A DNA stretch of 64,000 bases from Dehalococcoidia bacterium (GTDB lineage: Bacteria; Chloroflexota; Dehalococcoidia; Lucifugimonadales; UBA3495). Numbering within the stretch: position 1 is the first letter of the stretch; the number at the start of each line of letters is the position of its first letter. The notes beneath the pieces were generated by a model, which saw only the letters and a list, made by a program, of their open reading frames with translations, was not told the DNA's origin and did no database searches. The stretch covers positions 29,770 to 93,769 of the forward strand of contig JAJEIA010000058.1 in NCBI GenBank assembly GCA_022823505.1, in the 5' to 3' direction. Positions 8,157 through 15,916 of the stretch are shown piece by piece. Both the position numbers and the translations under genes were made by a program.

Positions 8157-8744
8157 TCAGCAGTTATCGTACTTTTCGGTCATCATCTGCCGGATGGCGC
8201 CGGTTTCCAAGTCGTAGCGGACGCGCTCCAGGCCGCGAAGGTCCTGGCCGTAGACGTGGATCTCGACGGTGGGCCGGTCGGTGAAGTTGTCCATCTGGTG
8301 GATTTCGTCGACCTCGGGGATGAGAAGGCTGATCTCGCCGGGTTTTACCACGGCGGAACGATCTTGTTCCAACCGGGCCCAGTCGTCGCGTTCGCGGTCG
8401 TCGACGCGCCGGAAACGGGTCTCGGTGAGGGCGTTGTCCATCACCCCGATCATGCCCCAGGTCCGATGGTCGTGAGGGGAGGCATGGTCGCCGGGGCCCC
8501 ACACCACGGCGGTGACCAGCAGGCCGCTGTCGGGGCTGTGGTGTAGCAGCCAGGACCCGTGATTGGAGCGATTGCCGGAGCCGACGGGCAGGCGGAAGCG
8601 TTCCGGGATGGCGTCGGGATTGGCGATGAGGCGGGACAGGCACGCGGAACCCCGGTCGAAGATCTTCTCGTCGGTTGGTTCAGACGCGAGAAGGTCCTCC
8701 ATATCTTGAACGAAGTCTTCCAAAGGGTATCGGACGGCGACCAT
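8157..8744 (-). CDS. Cysteine-dioxygenase-like cupin protein
   Basis: The 195-residue product begins MVAVRYPLEDFVQDMEDLL; this ATG is chosen because AGGGAGG lies upstream at good spacing, whereas the track start is not supported. The cupin core shows VVWGPGDHASPHDHRTWGMIGV (His91, His93) and a later histidine in VDEIHQMDN (His149), the expected iron ligands of the cysteine dioxygenase type I fold. The bacterial members of this family include thiol dioxygenases acting on cysteine or 3-mercaptopropionate, and many remain uncharacterised. The gene lies between the rhodanese protein and a divergent flavin oxidoreductase. A thiol dioxygenase would feed sulfinate and then sulfite to the nearby sulfite oxidase; this link is inference. 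Confidence 0.75.
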   Translation of the reverse strand: MVAVRYPLEDFVQDMEDLLASEPTDEKIFDRGSACLSRLIANPDAIPERFRLPVGSGNRSNHGSWLLHHSPDSGLLVTAVVWGPGDHASPHDHRTWGMIGVMDNALTETRFRRVDDRERDDWARLEQDRSAVVKPGEISLLIPEVDEIHQMDNFTDRPTVEIHVYGQDLRGLERVRYDLETGAIRQMMTEKYDNC

Positions 8745-8774
8745 TAGACATTTCCTCCCTGGGCTGTTGTTGGC

Positions 8775-8804
8775 AGTGTAACCGTGGCGGGCGACCAGTG
8801 GCAA
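8775..8804 (-). promoter_or_regulatory. Promoter of the cysteine-dioxygenase-like gene
   Basis: On the minus strand TTGCCA is followed after 18 bases by TACACT. The -10 box ends 30 bases before the ATG at 8744, leaving room for the AGGGAGG ribosome binding site. Confidence 0.5.
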
Positions 8805-8890
8805 CAGAAACACCGGCGGCGCGAGCGGAAAAGGTTTTCCGAGCGCGGCGACGGCAGCAACCGGATTGAGCAGGAAGTGATGGATTGCGC

Positions 8891-8899
8891 TGCTATACT
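8891..8899 (+). promoter_or_regulatory. Extended -10 element before the LLM oxidoreductase
   Basis: TGCTATACT lies 46 bases before the ATG at 8946 and matches the recurring TGCTAnnAT-type element of this window. No good -35 box was seen. Confidence 0.45.
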
Positions 8900-8945
8900 A
8901 CCGCGACCGACTGGCGTGAGCATTTTTGCAGACGGAGGAACCCGC

Positions 8946-9995
8946 ATGGCAGAGTCCATAAAGATTTCGATGCGCGTGCCCGGCACATCGCCGATGCCCG
9001 ACCTGTTGCGGATGATAGGCCAAATTGAAGATGCGGGGTTCGACGGCGCCGGCATCCTGGACAGCCAGATGATCTGCCGCGACACGTTCGTGACCATGGG
9101 GATGGCGGCGAGCGCCACCAGCAGGCTGAACCTGTTCCCGGCGGTGACCAATCCCTTCGGGCGCATTCCATCGGTGCTGGCGGGTGCGGCACAGACGGTG
9201 GCGGAAATCGCCCCCGGACGGACCAAGTTCATCATCGGGACCGGGTACACCTCGGCGAGCACGATCGGACGCCGGCCGGCGACCCTGCGGCAGATGCGCC
9301 GCTGCATCATGGAGGTGAAATCGCTGCTGGCGGGGGAGGCGGTCGAGTATGACGGCATGACCAACCGGCTCGACTTCGCCGGCAGCGACGGCGGCCACGG
9401 GATCCCCATCCTGATGGCGGCGTCGGGGCCGCGCTCGCTGGAACTGGCGGGCGAGGTGGCCGACGGAGCGCTGGTGCTGGTGGGTTACACCCCGGGCATC
9501 GTGGGGAAGGCCCTGGAGCATCTGGAGGCCGGGGCGAAACGGAGCGGCCGGACACTGGATGATCTGGACGTGATGTTCGCGGTGCGCACGTGCGTGGCGG
9601 ACTCCACCGAAGAGGCTCGGCGGCTGGCGCGTCCGGTGGCGACGCACTGGGCGCTGCTGTGGGGCGGGCCCAATTGGCTCCCCTACTCCGGGCTGGACAT
9701 CCCCGACTACGAGGTGCCGCAGGCCGTGAGGGACGTTTATCCCGACCTGGGGCACGCCCCAAACTGGGAAGAGGCGATCGAGTTGACCCAGTTCGTGGAC
9801 GACGAGGTGAACGGGCAACTGTGCGACGCATTGGGGCTGATCGGCACTGCGGAATACTGCACGGCGCGGATCCAGGAGATGGCGCGACACGGGGTCAACC
9901 AGCTGTACCTGATGCCGTGCCTGACCTTCGCGCCGCCGGAAGCCGAGGTGCAGGCCTTCGGCAACCACGTCATTCCGGCGCTGGCGGCCGCGTGA
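8946..9995 (+). CDS. LLM-class flavin-dependent oxidoreductase
   Basis: The ATG at 8946 follows GGAGGA and yields 349 residues starting MAESIKISMRVPGTSPM; the track start 162 bases upstream has no support. The sequence follows the bacterial-luciferase/F420-reductase barrel fold. It has MIGQIEDAGFDGAGILDSQ near the N-terminus, FPAVTNPFGRIPSVLA, then the flavin/F420-phosphate region IGTGYTSAS, and later GIPILMAASGPRSLELAGEVADGALV. The family includes FMN monooxygenases (for example alkanesulfonate monooxygenase) and F420-dependent methylene-tetrahydromethanopterin-reductase-like enzymes; the sequence does not settle which cofactor is used. It is transcribed divergently from the sulfur block, across a 201-base region holding promoters for both sides. 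Confidence 0.85.
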   Translation: MAESIKISMRVPGTSPMPDLLRMIGQIEDAGFDGAGILDSQMICRDTFVTMGMAASATSRLNLFPAVTNPFGRIPSVLAGAAQTVAEIAPGRTKFIIGTGYTSASTIGRRPATLRQMRRCIMEVKSLLAGEAVEYDGMTNRLDFAGSDGGHGIPILMAASGPRSLELAGEVADGALVLVGYTPGIVGKALEHLEAGAKRSGRTLDDLDVMFAVRTCVADSTEEARRLARPVATHWALLWGGPNWLPYSGLDIPDYEVPQAVRDVYPDLGHAPNWEEAIELTQFVDDEVNGQLCDALGLIGTAEYCTARIQEMARHGVNQLYLMPCLTFAPPEAEVQAFGNHVIPALAAA

Positions 9996-10282
9996 CCGGA
10001 CGAGGGGCGCGCCGAAGGAACGTGGTCAGGACCGGGATTTACCGGACTTTGAGATTTGGCCGGGTTGGGTGAACTTGCTCACGGAACGGTTGCATCCTGA
10101 TGATTCCCAAATCTTGCAAGTCCCGACTCTGCCGTTTGCCCGCCGCAAGCCTCGGGTATCAATCGGATCGCGATTGAGTTGTGCGAGCGTGGGGCAATTT
10201 GCTAGTCTGCTGAGCCGAGGGCGGTCCAGACGGCTTGGTGCACCGTCCGGGGAATAAACACACGGGCAGACCAGAGGCGTGC

Positions 10283-11728
10283 GTGACTACGGCGGATCGG
10301 TTCCAGGGTTACAGCATCGACGCGGACATCTTCGACGAGATGTTCCACGCCGACGGGCGGACGAGGGCAGACTGGCTGGGACTGCAACGGACGCTGACCG
10401 AACTTTCCGCAGAGGAGTTGACGGCCATCCAGGAACGGGTGACGCGATCGTTCTCCAACGAGGGCATCACCTTCACGGTGTACGGCGACGACGAGGCCGA
10501 CGAACGGATCATACCCATCGACTGCGTGCCGCGGTTGATCGCCGAAGCGGAGTGGCGCGAACTGGAAGCGGGCCTCACGCAGCGGCTCCGGGCGCTGAAC
10601 CTGTTTTTGCAGGACGTGTACGGCGAGTCTCGGGTGACCCGTGACGGCGTGATACCGGAGGACATGGTCCGGGGCTGCCCGCAGTACCGGCTGGAAATGC
10701 GCGGGTTCACGCCGCCGCAGGGCACGTGGGTGGCCGTGTGCGGAACCGACCTAGTGCGCACCAACGACGGATATCGGGTCCTGGAGGACAACCTTCGAGT
10801 GCCCTCCGGGGTGTCCTACATGATCGCGAACCGGAAAGCGGTGAAAACCAGCCTGCGGAGGCTGTACCGCACCTCGCGGGTGCTGGAGGTGGAACACTAC
10901 GGCCGCCTGCTTTTGGAAACGCTTAAGGAACTGGCGCCGGCGGGCCGGGCCAACCCCAGCATCGCCCTGCTCACTCCCGGGGTATACAACTCCGCGTTCT
11001 ACGAGCACATGTTCCTGGCACACGAGCTGGGCGCCGAGTTGGTGGAAGGGCGGGACCTGGTGGCGCGGGACGGTTTCGTCTACATGAAAACCACCGAAGG
11101 ACTGCGGAGGGTCGACGTGATTTACCGCCGGGTCGATGACGACTTCATAGATCCGACGGTGTTCAGACCGGACTCGGTCCTGGGCGTGCCAGGGTTGATG
11201 GATGCGTACCTGAAAGGCAACGTCGCGTTGGCGAACGCGCCGGGCACCGGTGTGGCGGACGACAAGAGCGTCTACGCGTACGTGCCGGACCTGGTCAGAT
11301 ACTACCTCAGCGAAGAGCCGCTGCTGCGGAACGTGGAAACCTATCTGTGCCGCCGGCCGCAGGAACTGGAGTACACGCTGGATAACCTGGACAAACTGGT
11401 GGTGAAGAGGGTTGGTGAGTCGGGCGGGTACGGGATGCTGATCGGCCCCCACGCCACGCCTCAGGAACGGGCGGAGTACGCTGAGCAGGTGCGGGCCAAC
11501 CCGGCGGACTTCATCGCCCAGCCGACGCTGGCGCTGTCCCGGTCTCCGTGCCTGATCCGGGGGCAATTCGAGCCGCGCCACGTTGACCTGCGGCCCTTCA
11601 TCCTGCACGGGCAGACGACGAGGATAGTGCCCGGAGCCTTCTGCCGAGTCGCGCTGCGACGGGGCAGCCTGGTGGTCAACTCCAGCCAGGGCGGGGGCGG
11701 CAAGGACGTGTGGGTCCTGGAGGAGTAG
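10283..11728 (+). CDS. Circularly permuted ATP-grasp protein
   Basis: The GTG at 10283, preceded by AGAGG, gives 481 residues and is preferred to the TTG at 10235. Family landmarks of the circularly permuted ATP-grasp (COG2308) proteins are present: ALNLFLQDVYGESRVTRDGVIP near the N-terminus, LVRTNDGYRVLEDNLRVPSG, GRDLVARDGFVYMKTTEG, IYRRVDDDFIDP, GYGMLIGPHATP and a C-terminal VVNSSQGGGGKDVWV. ATP-grasp enzymes ligate carboxylates to amines or thiols using ATP. This permuted branch has no firmly established substrate. The gene is directly followed, with the SD inside its own 3' end, by the alpha-E partner that almost always accompanies it. Confidence 0.9.
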   Translation: MTTADRFQGYSIDADIFDEMFHADGRTRADWLGLQRTLTELSAEELTAIQERVTRSFSNEGITFTVYGDDEADERIIPIDCVPRLIAEAEWRELEAGLTQRLRALNLFLQDVYGESRVTRDGVIPEDMVRGCPQYRLEMRGFTPPQGTWVAVCGTDLVRTNDGYRVLEDNLRVPSGVSYMIANRKAVKTSLRRLYRTSRVLEVEHYGRLLLETLKELAPAGRANPSIALLTPGVYNSAFYEHMFLAHELGAELVEGRDLVARDGFVYMKTTEGLRRVDVIYRRVDDDFIDPTVFRPDSVLGVPGLMDAYLKGNVALANAPGTGVADDKSVYAYVPDLVRYYLSEEPLLRNVETYLCRRPQELEYTLDNLDKLVVKRVGESGGYGMLIGPHATPQERAEYAEQVRANPADFIAQPTLALSRSPCLIRGQFEPRHVDLRPFILHGQTTRIVPGAFCRVALRRGSLVVNSSQGGGGKDVWVLEE

Positions 11729-11733
11729 CCGAA

Positions 11734-12753
11734 TTGCTGGCTCGAAGCGCGCAGGGGCTGTACTGGATGGGCCGGTACCTGGAACGAGCGGTCCATCTGA
11801 GCCGGATGCTGCGGTTGCAGGCGGAGGCGCTGGTCGACCGCCCCACGGGCGAAATCTACTCCGGCTGGCGTCGCATCTATCGGAGCCTGGACCGCGAGCC
11901 ACCGGGAGGCGGATTGGAACTGGCGCCATCGCATGACGGAACGGCGCCGCAGTTCCAGCAGGTGCGGATCTCATCGGGACAGGTGCAGGCGCAGCGGCGC
12001 ATCAGCGACGAGTACACGCTCGCGGATTCGTTCACCCTGGCCGACGACCTCACGTTCGAGCGATCCAATCCGAGCTCGGTATGGAGTTGCTTCGCGTTGG
12101 GACGGGAGAACGCGCGACAGATGCGACACTGCATCAGCGCGGAGATGTGGCGGTCGCTGAACCTGACCTACCTGAAGCTGCAGCGGATCAGGATGCTGGA
12201 CATCTGGCTGGCCTCGCCCGAGGGGTTCTATACGGAAACGGCGGAGGACATCGAGACTTTCATGGGCGTGGCGTCGGCAACGATGTACCGGGACGAGGGC
12301 TGGCATTTCATGCAGCTGGGCCGGTTCATCGAGCGGGCCCAGCTGGCAAGCGGCCTGCTCCTGGCGCAACTGGAACTGGACGAAAGGTCGAATGACCACA
12401 CCGAGTCGGACTGGACCACGCTGTTGAGGGTGTACCACGCGCAGGAAGCGTACATGCGCACCTACGGGGTGGAGACCAGGCCGGAGCAGGTGGTGGACCT
12501 GCTGGTGACCGACCCGATGCTCCCCGACTCGATGAGGCGGGCGCTGGACGCCGTTTCGAACGCGCTGGATGCAGTCGGGTCGGGTCCCGACCGGGCGGCC
12601 AGCGCGGCGGCGAACCGGATGGCGGGCCGGCTCGAGTCGGCGGTGCTCCACGAGTGGGCGGACTCCGACGACAAACCGCAGCTGCTGGTTCAGGTCGCGG
12701 ACCACAGCCGGCAGTTGCACGGGCTGGTGAATGGGGTCTACTTCGATTACTGA
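11734..12753 (+). CDS. Alpha-E domain protein
   Basis: I choose the TTG at 11734: GGAGGAG lies 8 bases upstream and the resulting N-terminus (M)LARSAQGLYWMGRYLERA matches the canonical start of the family. The 339-residue protein is all-helical and carries ALGRENARQMRHCISAEMW and a later WHFMQLGRFIERAQL, both hallmarks of alpha-E (COG2307) proteins. It starts 5 bases after the ATP-grasp stop, so the two are translationally linked. These pairs are thought to modify peptides or form amide bonds, but their product is not established. The transglutaminase-like third gene often found nearby is absent from this window. Confidence 0.88.
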   Translation: MLARSAQGLYWMGRYLERAVHLSRMLRLQAEALVDRPTGEIYSGWRRIYRSLDREPPGGGLELAPSHDGTAPQFQQVRISSGQVQAQRRISDEYTLADSFTLADDLTFERSNPSSVWSCFALGRENARQMRHCISAEMWRSLNLTYLKLQRIRMLDIWLASPEGFYTETAEDIETFMGVASATMYRDEGWHFMQLGRFIERAQLASGLLLAQLELDERSNDHTESDWTTLLRVYHAQEAYMRTYGVETRPEQVVDLLVTDPMLPDSMRRALDAVSNALDAVGSGPDRAASAAANRMAGRLESAVLHEWADSDDKPQLLVQVADHSRQLHGLVNGVYFDY

Positions 12754-12878
12754 CCGCGGCGAGTGATGCCGGACGGCGAGCGCAAATGGGGCCCGGCCGG
12801 AGCGACCTGGCCCATCCGCACTTGAGGCTTATCCGGCCGGCGGAGGGGTGTTTCCGGGGTTTTCGTGTCAGGCCCGTG

Positions 12879-12907
12879 CTGACAGTGAAGATGCCGAATG
12901 CTATAAT
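12879..12907 (+). promoter_or_regulatory. Sigma70-type promoter of rpsF-ssb-rpsR
   Basis: CTGACA, a 17-base spacer and TATAAT form a near-consensus promoter, with TG one base before the -10 (TGCTATAAT). It ends 36 bases before the rpsF start. Confidence 0.85.
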
Positions 12908-12943
12908 CGCCGTTGCGTTTTCACCCATTCAGGAGATTCGAAC

Positions 12944-13591
12944 TTGCGTCATTACGAACTGGTAACAATTCTGAGCCCGATGTTGAACCAGGACGAGGCA
13001 TCGGCCAAGTGGGACGAGATCAAGTCGTTCATCGTCAACCGGGAAGGCGAAATCACCGCCGAGCAGACCTGGGGCACTCGCCGATTGGCCTACCCGATCC
13101 GCAAAGGGAACTACAATTTCCTGGAGGGGGCATACTACCTGAGCACCTTCACGGTGGACAATTCGTTCAACCGGGAGCTGGAGAACTACCTGCGACTGGA
13201 CGAGCAGGTGCTGCGTTCGCTGATCGTGAACTGTGAGGGGCCGCTGCCCGACAAGCCGCCCCCGGGACCGCTGACAGCTCCCTCGCGTTACATTCCCCCC
13301 GGACGGGGCCGACGCCAGGACGGAGGCGGACCAATACCGGAAGCGCCGGGCGGCTTCGGCGACCGCCGGCAGGGTGGCCCCCCACCCGCCGCGGGCGCCC
13401 CGGGAGCGCCGCCGGCGAGTGCGGACGCGCCGGCCGCTCCAGCCGCCACCCCCGAGGCTGCAGCGCCGGCTCCGGCTCCCGCAGCCGAGGACGCTCCGAG
13501 TGCACCGGCGTCTCCAGAGCCGGCCGCGACACCCGAACCGGCGCCCGCGCCGGAGGCACCCGCCGAAACCGAAGGGGACGCGCAAGCGTAA
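12944..13591 (+). CDS. rpsF: 30S ribosomal protein S6 with long Pro/Ala-rich tail
   Basis: The start is a TTG at 12944, 8 bases after AGGAG, giving 215 residues beginning (M)RHYELVTILSPMLNQDEA. Residues 1-95 are ribosomal S6, with WGTRRLAYPIRKGNYNFLEGAYYLSTF in the core and a short helix ending RSLIVNCEG. Residues from about 105 onward form a low-complexity tail of Pro, Ala, Glu and Gly. Bacterial S6 is usually 95-135 residues, so the tail more than doubles the protein. S6 binds S18 on the small subunit platform, and S18 in this operon also carries a low-complexity extension. The operon order rpsF-ssb-rpsR is conserved in bacteria. Confidence 0.95.
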   Translation: MRHYELVTILSPMLNQDEASAKWDEIKSFIVNREGEITAEQTWGTRRLAYPIRKGNYNFLEGAYYLSTFTVDNSFNRELENYLRLDEQVLRSLIVNCEGPLPDKPPPGPLTAPSRYIPPGRGRRQDGGGPIPEAPGGFGDRRQGGPPPAAGAPGAPPASADAPAAPAATPEAAAPAPAPAAEDAPSAPASPEPAATPEPAPAPEAPAETEGDAQA

Positions 13592-13597
13592 TCTGCC

Positions 13598-14101
13598 GTG
13601 AACAAGATCATTATAATCGGCAACCTGGGCCGGGATCCGGAGATGCGGTATTCCGCGTCGGGAACTCCGATGACATCTTTCAGCATTGCCAGCAACCGCC
13701 GCTATACCACGGCAGCAGGCGAACAACGCGAGGAAACCGAATGGTTCAACTGCACCGCCTTTGGGCGGCTTGCGGATACCTGTAACCAATATCTCGCTCG
13801 TGGGCGACAGGTCTACGTCGAGGGGCGTTTAAGTTCTCGTCAGTACAATCGCCAAGATGGGACCCCCGGGTTTTCACTTGACGTGATGGTAACCGAGATG
13901 CAAATGCTGGGTCGGCGAGACGACCAGATGGATGACGGTGGCTACGGCGGATACGGCAGTCAGCAAGACCGCGGCTACGGCGGCCGGTCTGACGGAAGTG
14001 GATATGGCGACCAGCGCGGCGGATACGACGACCGGCGCGGGGCCGGCCAAGGTGTCGGCGGCCCGGGTGATCCCATGGACGTTGACGACCTGCCCTTCTA
14101 G
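13598..14101 (+). CDS. ssb: Single-stranded DNA-binding protein
   Basis: A GTG start 6 bases after rpsF yields 167 residues. The OB-fold occupies roughly residues 1-108 with MNKIIIIGNLGRDPEMRY, EETEWFNCTAFGRLAD and GRQVYVEGRLSSRQY. A glycine/tyrosine/arginine-rich linker follows, and the protein ends MDVDDLPF, the acidic tip that recruits replication and repair partners. The protein coats single-stranded DNA during replication, recombination and repair. Length and layout are normal. It is probably expressed from the rpsF promoter. Confidence 0.95.
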   Translation: MNKIIIIGNLGRDPEMRYSASGTPMTSFSIASNRRYTTAAGEQREETEWFNCTAFGRLADTCNQYLARGRQVYVEGRLSSRQYNRQDGTPGFSLDVMVTEMQMLGRRDDQMDDGGYGGYGSQQDRGYGGRSDGSGYGDQRGGYDDRRGAGQGVGGPGDPMDVDDLPF

Positions 14102-14146
14102 CAACGCAGCATTTCGACCACAGAAACCCCGGAGGAACCTCCAACG

Positions 14147-14614
14147 ATGACTACTCCCGAATCCGCTCCTGCCACTACGCCGGCCAGCGCGCCGCCACCT
14201 TCCCCGTCCGGTGGACCTCCACCTGCTGGTGGGCCTCCTTCCGGCGGGCCCCCTTCCGGCGGGCCGGGTGGAAGGCCGGGCGGCGGCCCTCCGGGCGGGC
14301 GACCGGGTGGCCCGGGCGGGCGACCGCCGGGTCGGGGCGGACCGCGCGGCGGAGGTCGAGGCGGGCGGAGGTACGGGCCGCGCCGGAGAGTTTGCGCGTT
14401 CACGGTTGAAGGGGTCACTCCCGACTACAAGGACGTCGACCGGCTGCGCCGGTACATCTCGGAGCAGGGGAAAATCGAGCCCACGCGCAAGACCGGCACC
14501 TCGGCGAAGAACCAGCGGCTGTTGGCCCAGGCGATCAAGCGGGCGCGTTATCTCGCGCTGCTGCCCTACGCGCCCGAACACAGCATCAACGTCGGCATGC
14601 GTTCGGGTCGCTAA
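14147..14614 (+). CDS. rpsR: 30S ribosomal protein S18 with Pro/Gly-rich N-terminal extension
   Basis: The 155-residue protein has a normal S18 domain at about residues 80-155 ([52 protein letters not shown]). In front of it lies a stretch of about 75 residues made almost only of Pro, Gly, Arg, Ser and Ala. Usual bacterial S18 is 70-90 residues. The start ATG follows CGGAGGAACC at good spacing, and no later in-frame ATG or SD is visible before the S18 domain, so the extension appears translated. S18 forms a heterodimer with S6 on the 30S platform. The matching extensions on both partners are noteworthy. An rplI gene does not follow. Confidence 0.93.
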   Translation: MTTPESAPATTPASAPPPSPSGGPPPAGGPPSGGPPSGGPGGRPGGGPPGGRPGGPGGRPPGRGGPRGGGRGGRRYGPRRRVCAFTVEGVTPDYKDVDRLRRYISEQGKIEPTRKTGTSAKNQRLLAQAIKRARYLALLPYAPEHSINVGMRSGR

Positions 14615-14628
14615 CCGGCCCACCCCAG

Positions 14629-15822
14629 ATGCTGAACCTTTCGCTGCCCTGGAAACGCAGCGCCGCCGAGGCAGAGGAAACCCCGGAACAGCCGGTCAGG
14701 CGACGTCCCTCAAGAAACGCGGCCGGTCGCAATCGTCGGCTGGGAACGGCAGACTCGCATGCCGCCCAGGCCGCGCGGTCGCGCCGCCGGATGGAATCCC
14801 GCCGGCAGCGAATCGCGATCATCGTCGGGGCCGCGCTGATACTGGTAATCGTCGGCGTGGTGCTGGCGGGGGTGTACCAGCAGTTCATCCTGCCGCCGAG
14901 GGTGATGGCCGGGGATGTGAGGGGTGTCCGCTTTACCATGGGCGACCTGGTGGAACGGATCCGGGTGTTGCAGGGCATCAACCGCTACCAGGGCGGGCAG
15001 GTGGATTTCAGCCGCATACCGTTCCAGTTGCTGACCGACCTGCTGCACGCCGAGATATTGCGGCAGGCCGCCCCCGGCCTGGGCATAAACGTCACGGACG
15101 CCCAGATCGATCAGGCGATCCGGGACCAATTCCGCCCAGAACCGGAACCGGGGCAGGAAGTGACGGACGCCCAATTGGACGCCGAGTTCGACAACGTCTA
15201 CAAGAATTTTCTGACCCAGGTGAACCTGACCGACGACGCCTATCGTCGGATCATGGAAGAGCGGCTGCACCAGAGCACGCTGTTCGGCATCATGTTGGGG
15301 TCACTGCCGGAGGAGGCGCCGCAAGTGGAACTGCAGGCGATCGCGCTGAGCCTGAACTCCTCAGCGTCTCCGGAGGCGGTGCGGGAACGCCTGGTGCTGG
15401 GACAGGATTTCGGTTCCGTGTCCAGGGAGATCTCCGGCAACGACGGATACATCGGATGGGTACCCGAGGGCGCGTTTCCGGAGTTTGACAGGTACCTGTT
15501 CGGCGAGACCGAAATCGCGGAGGACGGGACCGAGACCCGCAAGCCCGCCACGCTGGAACCAGGAGAGATTTCCACTCCCATATACGATGACGAAACGATC
15601 TTCATCATCCAGACCATCGGCGGGCCAGAAACGCGCGAGGTCGGATCGCAAATGCTTTTCCAGATGGCCAGCGCCCGGGTTGAGAAGTGGAAGGACGACC
15701 AGCTGGCGCGCGGATCCGAGGAGGGCTGGGTGAAGATCAATTTCGACAGCAACCGGTACGCGTGGGTGACGGACCAGGTCCGGCTCACCGCGCCGCGCGT
15801 TACGCCGCCACCCCAGCAGTAA
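14629..15822 (+). CDS. Membrane-anchored SurA/PpiC-like peptidyl-prolyl isomerase
   Basis: This 397-residue protein begins with a basic cytoplasmic segment rich in Arg (residues 1-62), then a single transmembrane helix IAIIVGAALILVIVGVVLAGVY (about 63-84). The rest is extracytoplasmic. A helical SurA-type chaperone region (VDFSRIPFQLLTDLLHAEILRQAA, VTDAQIDQAIRDQF) precedes a parvulin-like segment at about 245-345, with LVLGQDFGSVSREISGNDGYIGWVPEGAFPEF and LEPGEISTPIYDDETIFIIQ. Such proteins help fold exported proteins. The start lies 14 bases after rpsR, so it may be the fourth gene of the ribosomal operon. An opposite insertion (N-terminus in) is implied by the positive-inside rule. Confidence 0.8.
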   Translation: MLNLSLPWKRSAAEAEETPEQPVRRRPSRNAAGRNRRLGTADSHAAQAARSRRRMESRRQRIAIIVGAALILVIVGVVLAGVYQQFILPPRVMAGDVRGVRFTMGDLVERIRVLQGINRYQGGQVDFSRIPFQLLTDLLHAEILRQAAPGLGINVTDAQIDQAIRDQFRPEPEPGQEVTDAQLDAEFDNVYKNFLTQVNLTDDAYRRIMEERLHQSTLFGIMLGSLPEEAPQVELQAIALSLNSSASPEAVRERLVLGQDFGSVSREISGNDGYIGWVPEGAFPEFDRYLFGETEIAEDGTETRKPATLEPGEISTPIYDDETIFIIQTIGGPETREVGSQMLFQMASARVEKWKDDQLARGSEEGWVKINFDSNRYAWVTDQVRLTAPRVTPPPQQ

Positions 15823-15916
15823 GACCCGCGAGGATTAAGAAAAAGGCAGCGCAGCCAGTCCGAGAACGCACCAGGTTCAACACCGCTTCAAGCAAAACAT
15901 CCCGCAGAATTACCAG

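Noticed and set aside
9996-10282. Intergenic region before the ATP-grasp gene as a small gene or RNA
   Set aside because: ORFs of up to 62 aa lack ribosome binding sites and recognisable features. Only a weak TGCTAGTCT element at 10200 was seen, too far from the start to call.
10751-11974. 407-aa minus-strand ORF
   Set aside because: Antisense to the ATP-grasp and alpha-E genes, which have strong motifs on the plus strand.
14160-14390. Pro/Gly repeat in rpsR taken as a non-coding repeat or misplaced start
   Set aside because: The frame is continuous with S18, has a good upstream SD, and no better internal start was found.
14211-15488. 425-aa plus-strand ORF across rpsR and the foldase gene
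   Set aside because: Wrong frame of two well-supported genes; translation is Gly/Arg-rich low complexity.
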